A stretch of 64,000 nucleotides of DNA from DASUBV01 sp963822485 (GTDB taxonomy: Bacteria; Actinomycetota; Actinomycetes; Streptosporangiales; Streptosporangiaceae), in contig CAWGHW010000031.1 of NCBI GenBank assembly GCA_963822485.1, positions 1,364,001-1,428,000 on the forward strand, read 5' to 3'. The notes under the pieces are model-generated. The model made no database searches. It had not been told where the DNA came from and worked only from the letters and a program-made list of their open reading frames with translations. Shown piece by piece: positions 36,561 to 45,367 of the stretch. Position numbers and translations under genes: made by a program. The first letter of the stretch is position 1, and each line of letters begins with the position of its first letter.

Positions 36561-37727
36561 ATGGCGGAAAAGCCGTCCAGAGGGCTGGCCGACGTCGTCG
36601 CCGCCTCGACCGCGCTGAGCGACATCGACGGCCGCGCCGGGCGACTGTCCTATCGCGGCTATGACATCCACCAGCTGGCCGGGTCGGATGCGTGCGGGTC
36701 GGATAGCGGGGCGGCGACGTTCGAGGAGATCGCCTACCTGCTCCAGCGGGGCGCCCCGCCCAGCCGCGATGAACTGGCCGGATACCGCGAGGAACTCACC
36801 GCGGCCCGCTCCGTCGGCGCGCTGGCCGCGGCCAGCCTCCCGGCGGTCGCACGGGCCCAGGGGCCGATGGCCGCGCTGCGCAGCCTGGTCTCGCTGGCCG
36901 CCGCCGACGACCCCGACGCGGACTCCAACGAGCCGGGCCCGAACCGGCGCAAGGCGGCCCGGCTGACCGCCCAGCAGCCGATCCTGATCGCGGCGTTCGA
37001 GGCCGCCCGCACCAGCCGGCCCGCGCCGCCGGCCGATCCGGGCCTCGGCCTGGCCGCCAACTTCCTGCTCCAGGTGACCGGGCGCCCGCCCGGCCCGCGC
37101 GCGGCCGAGATCTTCGACACCTGCCTGGTGCTGCACGCCGACCACACCATGAACGCCTCCACGTTCGCCGCGCGGGTGTGCGCGGCCACGCTGGCCGACA
37201 TGCACTCGGCCGTGGTCGCGGCGCTCGGCACGCTCAGCGGCCCGCTGCACGGCGGGGCCAACGAGCAGGTCATGCGCGGGCTCGAGGCGATCAGGGCGAG
37301 CGCCGCCGGGGACCCGGCCGACGCGGTGAGCGACCAGGTGGCCCGGCGGCTGCGCCGCGGCGAGAAGATCATGGGCTTCGGGCACCGGGTCTACAAGACC
37401 GAGGACCCCCGCGCGACCCACCTGCGGCGGATGTCGGAGGAACTGGCCCGCGACGGCGACGACACCTACTACCGGATGTCGCGGCGGATGGAGGAGGTCG
37501 TGCTGGCCGAGAAGGGCCTGTACCCCAACGTCGACTTCTACGCCGCCACCGTCTACCACTACCTCGGCATCCCGACCGACCTGTTCACGCCGGTGTTCTC
37601 GGCTTCCCGGATGGCCGGCTGGACCGCGCACGTCATCGAGCAGCACGCCGACAACCGGCTGATCCGGCCCGACAGCGAGTACATCGGCGAGCACGACCTG
37701 ACCTGGATCCCCCTGGACCAGCGGTGA
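36561..37727 (+). CDS. gltA: Citrate synthase (or 2-methylcitrate synthase)
   Basis: A 388-residue citrate-synthase-fold enzyme that condenses oxaloacetate with acetyl-CoA. Active-site blocks are present: HADHTMNASTF, GPLHGGANE, GFGHRVYKTEDPR, and the late FTPVFSASRMAGWTAHVIEQ block. ATG 36561 follows GGGAGGAAAC. The size is typical of the small, non-allosteric form, which in actinomycetes includes both citrate and methylcitrate synthases; with icd and mdh directly downstream, citrate synthase is preferred. The final GTGA overlaps the DUF3017 start. Confidence 0.9.
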   Translation: MAEKPSRGLADVVAASTALSDIDGRAGRLSYRGYDIHQLAGSDACGSDSGAATFEEIAYLLQRGAPPSRDELAGYREELTAARSVGALAAASLPAVARAQGPMAALRSLVSLAAADDPDADSNEPGPNRRKAARLTAQQPILIAAFEAARTSRPAPPADPGLGLAANFLLQVTGRPPGPRAAEIFDTCLVLHADHTMNASTFAARVCAATLADMHSAVVAALGTLSGPLHGGANEQVMRGLEAIRASAAGDPADAVSDQVARRLRRGEKIMGFGHRVYKTEDPRATHLRRMSEELARDGDDTYYRMSRRMEEVVLAEKGLYPNVDFYAATVYHYLGIPTDLFTPVFSASRMAGWTAHVIEQHADNRLIRPDSEYIGEHDLTWIPLDQR

Positions 37728-38026
37728 GGCACTCCAGCCGGGACCAGCGCCCGGACCGGTCCCGGTTCCAGCAGGTGCCCTACTGGCTGGCGTTGTGCGG
37801 AATCGCACTGGGCCTGCTGTGGATCCGCAGCGGCGAGCGGGATGTGCGGGGCGGTACGTTGGTGATTGCAGGCGTGCTACTGGCGGCGGCCGTGGCCAGG
37901 CTGGGATTGCCGGACAGGCGGGCGGGCATGCTCGGCTCGCGGCGGCGGATCCTGGACGTGGCGGCGTTCGCCGTGCTCGGTGTCGGCCTGCTGGTCGCGG
38001 GACTGGTCTTCCCGGCCCGAACCTGA
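37724..38026 (+). CDS. DUF3017 small membrane protein
   Basis: A 100-residue frame beginning at GTG 37724, which overlaps the citrate synthase stop. It has three hydrophobic stretches: WLALCGIALGLLWI (residues about 21-34), TLVIAGVLLAAAVARL (45-60) and VAAFAVLGVGLLVAGLVF (80-97), separated by short basic loops. These features and its position beside citric-acid-cycle genes fit DUF3017, a family of unknown function found in that context in actinomycetes. It is easily missed because it is embedded in longer open frames. Confidence 0.75.
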   Translation: MRHSSRDQRPDRSRFQQVPYWLALCGIALGLLWIRSGERDVRGGTLVIAGVLLAAAVARLGLPDRRAGMLGSRRRILDVAAFAVLGVGLLVAGLVFPART

Positions 38027-38154
38027 CCACCCGAACCTGACCAGGGGACAGCCGACCAGAAGACTGAGTTGATGAAAGACAAGGGGCGCGACCAGCCCGA
38101 GTTATCCGCCATCGCGAAGGCGCCATGGCAGGCAGGTGGAAGGAAAGCAGCGGC

Positions 38155-39369
38155 ATGTCCAAGATCAAGGTGGCCAATCCCGTCGTCGAGCTCGACGGCG
38201 ACGAGATGACGAGGATTATCTGGCAGTTCATCAAGGACCAGCTGATCCTGCCCTACCTGGATATCGACCTGAAGTACTACGACCTCTCGATCCAGCAGCG
38301 GGACGCCACCGATGACCAGATCACGGTGGACGCGGCCAACGCCATCAAGCGCTACGGCGTGGGCGTCAAGTGCGCCACGATCACGCCGGACGAGGACCGG
38401 GTGACCGAGTTCGGGCTGAAGAAGATGTGGCGGTCGCCGAACGGCACCATCCGCAACATCCTGGGCGGCGTCGTCTTCCGCGAGCCGATCGTGGTGTCCA
38501 GCATCCCGCGGTTCGTGCCCGGCTGGACCCAGCCCATCATCATCGGCCGCCACGCCCACGGCGACCAGTACAAGGCCACCGACTTCGTGGTCCCCGGCCC
38601 CGGCCAGGTGCGCATGACCTACACGCCGTCCGGCGATGGCCAGCCCCTGGACCTGGAGGTGGCCAACTTCGCCGGCGGCGGCGTGGCCATGGGCATGTAC
38701 AACTTCGACGACTCGATCCGCGATTTCGCCCGCGCCACCATGCGGTACTCGCTGGACCGGCGCTACCCGCTGTACCTGTCGACCAAGAACACGATCCTCA
38801 AGGCCTACGACGGCCGGTTCAAGGACATCTTCGCCGAGGTCTTCGAGTCCGAGTTCAAGGCCGAGTTCGAGGCGGCCGGGGTCACCTACGAGCACCGGCT
38901 CATCGACGACATGGTGGCCCAGGTCATCAAGGGCAACGGCGGCATCGTCTGGGCCTGCAAGAACTACGACGGCGACGTGGAGTCCGACATCGTGGCCCAG
39001 GGCTTCGGCTCGCTCGGCCTGATGACCAGCGTGCTGATGACCCCGGACGGGCGGACCGTGGAGGCCGAGGCCGCGCACGGCACCGTCACCCGGCACTACC
39101 GCCAGCACCAGCAGGGCAAGCCCACCTCGACCAACCCGATCGCCTCGATCTTCGCGTGGACCAGGGGCCTGGCGCACCGCGGCAAGCTGGACGGGACCCC
39201 CGAGGTCACCGCGTTCGCCGACACTCTCGAGCGGGTGTGCGTGGACACCGTGGTCAGCGGCAAGATGACCAAGGACCTGGCGCTGCTGGTGGGCGGCGAC
39301 GCCCCGTTCCTGACCACCGAGCAGTTCCTGGCCGCGCTGGATGACAACCTGCGCGCGGCGCTCGCCTAG
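38155..39369 (+). CDS. icd: Isocitrate dehydrogenase, NADP-dependent
   Basis: Oxidatively decarboxylates isocitrate to 2-oxoglutarate. From ATG 38155 (after GGAAGGAAAG) the protein is 404 residues; an in-frame ATG at 38125 would add ten residues and lacks a ribosome site. The dimeric, eukaryote-like IDH form is seen: VELDGDEMTRIIW near the N-terminus, TITPDEDRV, the substrate-binding SPNGTIRNILGG, and KNYDGDVESD for the metal site. NADP preference is expected for this subfamily. Downstream mdh and upstream gltA give three consecutive cycle enzymes. Confidence 0.95.
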   Translation: MSKIKVANPVVELDGDEMTRIIWQFIKDQLILPYLDIDLKYYDLSIQQRDATDDQITVDAANAIKRYGVGVKCATITPDEDRVTEFGLKKMWRSPNGTIRNILGGVVFREPIVVSSIPRFVPGWTQPIIIGRHAHGDQYKATDFVVPGPGQVRMTYTPSGDGQPLDLEVANFAGGGVAMGMYNFDDSIRDFARATMRYSLDRRYPLYLSTKNTILKAYDGRFKDIFAEVFESEFKAEFEAAGVTYEHRLIDDMVAQVIKGNGGIVWACKNYDGDVESDIVAQGFGSLGLMTSVLMTPDGRTVEAEAAHGTVTRHYRQHQQGKPTSTNPIASIFAWTRGLAHRGKLDGTPEVTAFADTLERVCVDTVVSGKMTKDLALLVGGDAPFLTTEQFLAALDDNLRAALA

Positions 39370-39470
39370 CTCTGCCCGCCCGGGGCCGGACCCCCAGCAC
39401 TCTGCCTGCCCGGGGGACCCCCCGGACCCCCCAGCGAAACCCATTGGGACAAACAAGAGGAGATCTGCGG

Positions 39471-40428
39471 ATGGCCCGCTCAGGCAAGGTAACGGTCGTC
39501 GGCGCTGGATTCTACGGGTCGACCACGGCGCAGCGGCTGGCCGAGTACGACGTATTCGACGAGGTCGTGCTGACCGACATCGTCGAGGGCCGGCCCGAGG
39601 GGCTGGCCCTGGACATGAACCAGTCCCGGCCCGTCGAGGGGTTCGAGACCAAGGTGACCGGCCAGACCACCGGCCCGGCCGGCGAGGGCTACGAGGCCAT
39701 CGCCGGGTCGGACGTGGTGGTCATCACCGCCGGCCTGCCGCGCAAGCCCGGCATGAGCCGGATGGACCTGATCGGCGTGAACGCCAAGATCGTCCGGTCG
39801 GTCACCGAGCAGGTCGTCAAGCACGCGCCCGAGGCCGTGCTGATCGTGGTGTCCAACCCGCTGGACGAGATGACCGCGCTGGCCGCGAAGGTCTCGGGCT
39901 TCCCGGCCAGCCGGGTCATGGGCCAGGCCGGGCATGCTGGACACCGCCCGGTTCAGCTACTTCGTGGCCGAGAAGCTGGGCGTCCCGGTCGGCTCGGTGC
40001 AGACCCTGACCCTGGGCTCGCACGGGGACACCATGGTCCCGGTGCCGTCGGCCTGCCTGGTCGACGGCAAGCCGCTGTCCGACCTGCTGTCGGACGCGGA
40101 CATCGCCGAGCTGGTGGACCGGACCCGTAACGGCGGCGGCGAGATCGTCGGCCTGCTCAAGACCGGTTCGGCGTACTATGCCCCGTCCGCGGCGGCGGCC
40201 CGGATGGCCCGCGCCGTGGCCGAGGACTCCGGCGCGATCATGCCGGTGTGCGCCTGGGTGGATGGCCAGTACGGGATCTCGGGCGTGTACCTCGGCGTGG
40301 AGGCCGAGATCGGCCGGGCCGGAATCCGCCGGGTGGTCGAGCGGGACCTGACCGAAGCCGAGCTGTCCGCGCTGCGCACCGCGGCCGAGGCAGTCCGGGC
40401 CAAGCAAGCCGACGTAGCCAGCCTCTGA
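39471..40428 (+). CDS. mdh: Malate dehydrogenase, interrupted by one frameshift
   Basis: Interconverts malate and oxaloacetate with NAD. The first frame, from ATG 39471 with AGAGGAG upstream, holds the Rossmann fold (VTVVGAGFYGST) and VSNPLDEMT. The second frame, read from about 39933, continues LDTARFSYF, then GSHGDTMVPV with the catalytic His. One extra base near 39932, between the Gly and Met codons, separates them. Removing it restores 318 residues, the normal length of lactate/malate dehydrogenase-like MDH. As this is a central metabolic enzyme, a base-calling error is more likely than a real mutation. Confidence 0.92.
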
Positions 40429-40457
40429 GCGGACGCAGCCTCTGCGCGAACGGCCGG

Positions 40458-40594
40458 CCTGGGCCTGGAGAACGCCATCGGCAGGCCGCCGGAGACGGCC
40501 TGCCTGGGCCTGGAGAACGCCATCGGCAGGCCGCCGGAGACGGCCTGCCTGGGCCTGAGAACGCCATCGGCAGGCCGTCGGAGACGGCCTGCCG
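40458..40594. repeat. Three tandem 45-bp units, each with a hairpin, after mdh
   Basis: Units start at 40458, 40503 and 40548; the third is one base shorter and has one substitution. Each unit contains GGCAGGCCG and CGGCCTGCC, a perfect 9-bp stem with a 7-base loop (40480-40504 and 40525-40549); in the third the stem grows to 10 bp (40568-40594). Placed 30 bp after the mdh stop, they may act as a multiple terminator or RNA-stabilising element for the cycle operon. Confidence 0.85.
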
Positions 40595-40747
40595 ATGAAT
40601 AGTCGGTCGGCCGTTGGGCAGGACCGGGCAAAGAGCGAGCCCGGAATAGGTCTGTTACAGAAGTCAAGTATCGTCGTGCGGCTAGCGCACACGTAGCATG
40701 GCACTGATCTGACGGCTTGCACCCCGCGGTCGGCTGGTGAAGGGCTC

Positions 40748-42317
40748 ATGCGCATGAAATGGATGGGCCGCCGCACGCATGCGGACGGCGGCCGCGGCCC
40801 CCGGACGCGCCGAGACGGCCGTCCGCGGCGGTCGCTGGCCTTCGTCATAACCGCATGGGTCTCGGGCGTCATGGCCGCGGTCCTGGTCGCCGGCGCCCTG
40901 GTCGCCTATTTCGAGAACCGCGCGATCTGGGGCAGCATCCACCACGAGGCGATCACGGGGCTGGGCAAGCGGCCGCCCAAGTACGCCACCAGCGCGATGA
41001 ACATCCTGGTCTTCGGGTCGGACAGCCGGGCCGGGCTGACCCGGCGCGAGCAGCTCGTCCTGCACGTGGGACGGACCGGCTGCGGCTGCTCGGACACGAT
41101 CATGGTGGTGCACATTTCGCCCGGGCGGCACCGGGTCACCGTGCTGAACCTGCCCCGCGACCTGATGGTGCCGATGTACGGGTGCCCGGCGACGGCCGGA
41201 AAGCAGGGCGAGCAGGAGGACGCGGCCGGGGTCGTCCAGATTAACCAGACGCTGGCCCTGGGCGGCCCGTCGTGCCTGTGGAAAACCGTGGAGCACCTGA
41301 CCGGGATCCGTATCGACCACTTCATCCAGCTGGAGTTCGACGGCGTCGTGAAGGTGGTCAACGACGTGGGCGGGGTCAACGTCTGCGTGCCGGCGACCAT
41401 CCATGACCCCAACTCCGGCCTCAACATCAAGGCCGGCGTGCACCACATCTTCGGGCTGCGGTTCCTGGAGTTCTGGCGGGCCAGGGAGACCGTCGCCGAC
41501 GGCTCGGACCTCAAGCGCATTCAGCGCGACGACCTGCTGCTGGCCGAGGTGCTGCGCGGGGTCGTGCACAAGGGCCTGCTGCAGAGCCCGACGCGGCTGC
41601 TGCCGATCGTGGAGGACGCCGCGCACGCGATCTACGCCACGGACGCGGGCATGACCGAGACCGACATGTTCCATATCGCCGAGAGCTTCCGCGGCCTGAT
41701 CACCAAGGACGTGCAGTTCATCGAGGCCCCGACCCAGGTCTATCCGCCGCAGCCGGCCCAGGTGGAGCTGGTCCAGCCCGCGGATCACCGGCTGTTCTCG
41801 GCCCTCGCGCACGACGTCGCGCTGCCCAGCAAGGTCAGCGGTCCCGCAGCCCACGAGCGGCGGCCATCCGGTGCTGGACACGGTCAGCCCGCAGGACGTG
41901 CACGTCACGGTGCTGAACGGCACCACCGTGGCCCAGCTGGCCACCACTACCGCGGCCGGCCTGACCGCCCGCGGCTTCTCGGTCATCGGCACGCCCGGCG
42001 ACGCCGGCGTCTCGGACTACACCAGCTCGCTCATCGAGTACTCCTCGGCCGCCGACCTGCCCGCGGCCAGGACCCTGGCCACCCAGCTGACCAACGTGCG
42101 GCTGCGCCAGGTGCCCGGCATCACGCCGGGCACGGTCACGCTCATCCTCGGCTCGACGTTCAGCACGCTGGCCGCGCACTCGACCACCGCGACCCCGTCC
42201 GGCTCGCCGTCACCGTCGTCGTCCAAGTCCCCGTCAGTGGGCAGCCTGGCCAAGAGCTTCGGCGGGATCACCGGCTACGCGAACTGCAAGCGGGACAAGC
42301 GGGCCTTCGAGCCCTAA
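40748..42317 (+). CDS. LytR-CpsA-Psr family protein with LytR_C domain, one frameshift
   Basis: Membrane-anchored phosphotransferase that attaches glycopolymers to peptidoglycan. A basic cytosolic start is followed by one membrane helix (FVITAWVSGVMAAVLVAGALV, about 36-55). The LCP domain has GSDSR, SDTIMVVH, LNLPRDL and KRIQRDDLLLAEVL. The second frame, from about 41850, carries the LytR_C domain (VHVTVLNGTTVAQLATTTAAGL) and a Ser/Pro-rich tail ending YANCKRDKRAFEP. One extra base between 41835 and 41865 separates the two. Corrected length is about 522 residues. It is single and follows the mdh hairpins. Confidence 0.88.
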
Positions 42318-42372
42318 GCGGCCAGCCCGCCTGGTCAGCCGCCCTGGTCACCCACCTGGTCGGCCAGCCTGG

Positions 42373-43635
42373 TCAGCCAGCCTGAGCTAGCCGGCGCAGG
42401 GCCAGCTCGGCGTAGATGGAGATCCCGTCGGCCACGATGGAGTCGTCGAAGACCGCCTCGGCGGAGTGGTTGAACGGCGCCGTGGCCGGGTCGGCGTCCG
42501 GCGGGCAGGCGCCGAGCATGATGAACGCGCCGGGCACCTCCTCGAGCACGAACGAGAAGTCCTCCGACCCCGTCACCGGGAACGGCGTCGGGAAGAACCG
42601 TCCCTCGCCGAGGGTCTCGCCGACCGTCCGCTCGGCGAAGGCCAGCTCGGTCGGGTCGTTGACGGTGACCGGGTAGCCCGCCACGAACTCGGCCGTGGCG
42701 CTGAGCCCGTGCGCCGAGGCCACCTCCCGGATCAGCCGGGACGAGGCGTCCTTGACCGCGTCCCGCGCCGCCGCCGAGAACGACCGGACCGTGGCGGAGA
42801 ACCGGGCGTCATCCGGGATCACGTTGTCCGCCGTGCCCGCGTGGAAGCTGCCGACGGTGATCACGACCGGGTCGAACACGTCGAACTTCCTGGTCACCAG
42901 CGTCTGCAGGGCGGTCACGATCTCGCAGGCGACCGGGATCGGGTCGGCGCTGCGGTGCGGCTGGGAGGCGTGCCCGCCCCGGCCCCGGACGGTCACCTCC
43001 AGCGTGTCGGCGGCCGCCATCATCGGGCCGGGGCGGCCGGTCCACAGCCCCAGCGGCAGCATGCCCGAGGCCACGTGCATCCCGTAGGCCGCCACCGGGC
43101 GGTCCCCGGCGGCGTCGAGCACGCCCTCCTCGATCATCTGCCGGGCGCCGCCGAAGCCCTCCTCGCCGGGCTGGAACATGAAGATCACGGTGCCGGGCAG
43201 CTCGGCCCGGCGGGCGGACAGCAGCCGGGCCGCGCCGGCCAGCATGGCCGTGTGCAGGTCGTGGCCGCAGGCGTGCATGACGCCGGGCACCTGCGAGGCG
43301 TACGGCACGCCGGTGCGCTCGGTCACCGGCAGGGCGTCCATGTCGCCGCGCAGCAGCACGACCGGGCCCCCGCTGTTGGCAACACCGCTGTTGGCAACAC
43401 CGCTGTGCCCGGCTGCCGCACCAGGCCCGGAGCCGCGACCGCCCCGCAGCACCGCGGTGACCGAGGTCAGCGACCGGCCGCGGGTGATCTCCAGCGGCAG
43501 CCCGTCCAGGGCGGCCAGCACCTTCTCCTGGGTCCGGGGCAGGTCGGTCCCGATCTCGGGATCGGCGTGGATCGCCCGGCGCAGCTCGGTGATCTCCGGC
43601 GCGATCGCCACCGCATCGTCATGAACTCCGCCCAC
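42373..43635 (-). CDS. M20-family amidohydrolase
   Basis: A 420-residue metal-dependent amidohydrolase. Binuclear metal ligands are visible in RGDMDALP, HACGHDLHTAM and PGEEGFGGAR; a lid domain follows with GRGGHASQPHRSADP, and the late HSAE supplies the last ligand. The family acts on N-acylated amino acids, such as hippurate or N-acetyl amino acids. The start chosen is GTG 43635, with GAGGGAG upstream; the frame is open to 43710. A 15-bp tandem duplication encodes Val-Ala-Asn-Ser-Gly twice in a loop. The LytR-like gene is convergent across 55 bp of CTGGTCAGCC repeats. Confidence 0.88.
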   Translation of the reverse strand: MGGVHDDAVAIAPEITELRRAIHADPEIGTDLPRTQEKVLAALDGLPLEITRGRSLTSVTAVLRGGRGSGPGAAAGHSGVANSGVANSGGPVVLLRGDMDALPVTERTGVPYASQVPGVMHACGHDLHTAMLAGAARLLSARRAELPGTVIFMFQPGEEGFGGARQMIEEGVLDAAGDRPVAAYGMHVASGMLPLGLWTGRPGPMMAAADTLEVTVRGRGGHASQPHRSADPIPVACEIVTALQTLVTRKFDVFDPVVITVGSFHAGTADNVIPDDARFSATVRSFSAAARDAVKDASSRLIREVASAHGLSATAEFVAGYPVTVNDPTELAFAERTVGETLGEGRFFPTPFPVTGSEDFSFVLEEVPGAFIMLGACPPDADPATAPFNHSAEAVFDDSIVADGISIYAELALRRLAQAG

Positions 43636-43975
43636 GTCCTGGCTCCCTCGCCTGCGACCCGCCCGCCCATCCGGGCATTCTGCCTGGATCGTAACGCCCG
43701 CTGCGGCCACGCCGCCCGGCAGGCTCGCTGTGTTGTCCGGCGAGCCGGCGCGGCCCCCACCCGCCGCCCGACCCAGTCCAAGGGCGCCGCCTTCCCTCGT
43801 CGCTCCTTCGCTCCTTCGTCGCTCCTTCGCTCCTCAGTCCAGGCGGCGCCGCGCCGCGCCGTCTCGCTGGGAGGTCCCGGGCTGCGTAGACTAACCCGAT
43901 ACCGTTCGGGGCTACGGCCCGCCGGGGCGGATGGCGGGCCGCCATCGCGCTGGCCGAGAACTGAGGTCTGGAGAC
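43636..43975. other. Intergenic region with a short direct repeat
   Basis: This 340-bp stretch separates the divergent M20 and CNNM/CBS genes and holds no convincing gene. It contains CGTCGCTCCTTCGCTCCT twice (43798-43815 and 43817-43834), embedded in a CTCCTTCG-rich patch. The flanks are G+C-rich with several short arms such as GGCGCCGCC / GGCGGCGCC. Promoters for both genes are expected here but cannot be placed. Confidence 0.5.
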
Positions 43976-45358
43976 GTGAAAAGCGTCGGCTGGGGCATTC
44001 TTCTGGTCCTGGTCGTAATTCTCATCGGTGGCTTCTTCGCGGGCGCGGAGATGGCCCTGGTATCACTGCGTGAGGGCCAGGTCCGGGCCCTGAGCAGGAT
44101 GGGCAAGCGAGGCCAGCGGGCAGCCCGGCTGGCCCAGGACCCCAACCGGTTCCTGTCCTCAGTCCAGATCGGCGTGACGCTGGCCACCCTGCTGTCCGGG
44201 GCCTTCGGCGCCGACCTGCTGGCCGGCAAGCTCAAGACGCCGCTGTCCCGGCTGATGCCGCCCGACGTAGCCACGGTGGTCTCGCTCGTCATCGTCACGC
44301 TGGTGATCTCGTTCTTCACCCTGATCTTCGGCGAGCTGGCCCCCAAGCGGCTGGCCCTGCAGCGGTCCGAGCGGGTGTCAGTGGCGGCCGCCCCGGTCCT
44401 GGACCGGCTCGCCCGGGTGGCCACGCCCGTGGTCTGGCTGCTGTCCCGGTGCACCAACCTGGTCGTCCGGCTGGTCGGCGGCGACCCCCTGGCCGGGCGC
44501 GGGGTGATGACCGACGAGGAGCTGCGCGACCTGGTCGAGGGCAACCAGGCGCTCAGTGCCGACGAGCGGCACATCGTGGGCGAGGTCTTCGACGCCGGGA
44601 AGCGGCAGATCCGCGAGGTGCTCGTGCCCCGGACGGAGGTCGAGTTCCTGCCCGCGGTCATGCCGCTGACCGAGGCGGCCGCGATCGCGGTGCACGCCCG
44701 GTACTCCCGGTTCCCGGTGTACCAGGAGTCCTACGACGACGTGATCGGCTTCGTTCACGCCCGCGACCTGCTGGGCGCGGGCGAGGACGGCGACGAGGTG
44801 CGCCGGGTGGGCGAGGTCTGCCGGCCGGTGAAGATGCTGCCGACCAGCAAGACCGTTTTGTCCGCGCTGTCGGAGATGCGCCGCGACCGGGCCCACCTGG
44901 CCATCGTGGTGGACGAGTACGGCGGCACCGCGGGCATCGTCACCCTGGAGGACCTGGTCGAGGAGCTGATCGGGGACATTCAGGACGAGTACGACGTGGA
45001 CGAGAGCCGGCCCCGGCAGCTGCACGGCGGCGAGCTTGAGGTGGACGGGCTGCTCAACCTGGACGAGTTCGCCGAGCTGACCGGGATCGATCTGCCCGAG
45101 GGTCCTTACGAGACAGTGGCGGGCTACCTGCTCGCCGCGCTGGGCCACCTGCCGGGCGAGGGCGAGTCGGCGGAGGTGCTCGGGCGCCGGCTGACGGTGA
45201 CCGAGCTCGATGGCCGCCGGATCTCCCGTGTCCGGGTCAGCGCGGTCCGCCCGGCCGCCCCGGCCGGGGCGGCGCCGGCCGACGCGGCCAGGGAATCCTC
45301 GACCAGGGAAGCGACCAGGGAATCGCCGACCAGGCCGACCGGGGGAGCGGCCCACTAA
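43976..45358 (+). CDS. CNNM/CBS-domain membrane protein (CorC/TlyC-like)
   Basis: A 460-residue protein. The N-terminal CNNM domain (DUF21) contains about four membrane helices, starting GILLVLVVILIGGFFAGAEMALVSLREGQVR. A CBS pair follows (about 205-330, with FLPAVMPLTEAAAIAVHARYSRFPVY and HLAIVVDEYGGTAGIVTLEDLVEELIG). A CorC_HlyC domain ends the protein (about 345-425), then a Ser/Thr/Arg-rich tail. Such proteins are implicated in magnesium and cobalt efflux and were once called hemolysins. GTG 43976 is chosen for its upstream GAGG and the immediately following helix. guaA begins 9 bp after its stop. Confidence 0.9.
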   Translation: MKSVGWGILLVLVVILIGGFFAGAEMALVSLREGQVRALSRMGKRGQRAARLAQDPNRFLSSVQIGVTLATLLSGAFGADLLAGKLKTPLSRLMPPDVATVVSLVIVTLVISFFTLIFGELAPKRLALQRSERVSVAAAPVLDRLARVATPVVWLLSRCTNLVVRLVGGDPLAGRGVMTDEELRDLVEGNQALSADERHIVGEVFDAGKRQIREVLVPRTEVEFLPAVMPLTEAAAIAVHARYSRFPVYQESYDDVIGFVHARDLLGAGEDGDEVRRVGEVCRPVKMLPTSKTVLSALSEMRRDRAHLAIVVDEYGGTAGIVTLEDLVEELIGDIQDEYDVDESRPRQLHGGELEVDGLLNLDEFAELTGIDLPEGPYETVAGYLLAALGHLPGEGESAEVLGRRLTVTELDGRRISRVRVSAVRPAAPAGAAPADAARESSTREATRESPTRPTGGAAH

Positions 45359-45367
45359 ACTGGGCCG

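Noticed and set aside
40458..40594. Possible short CRISPR array
   Set aside because: Units are contiguous without unique spacers and carry internal hairpins; better seen as a tandem terminator-like repeat. No cas genes are present.
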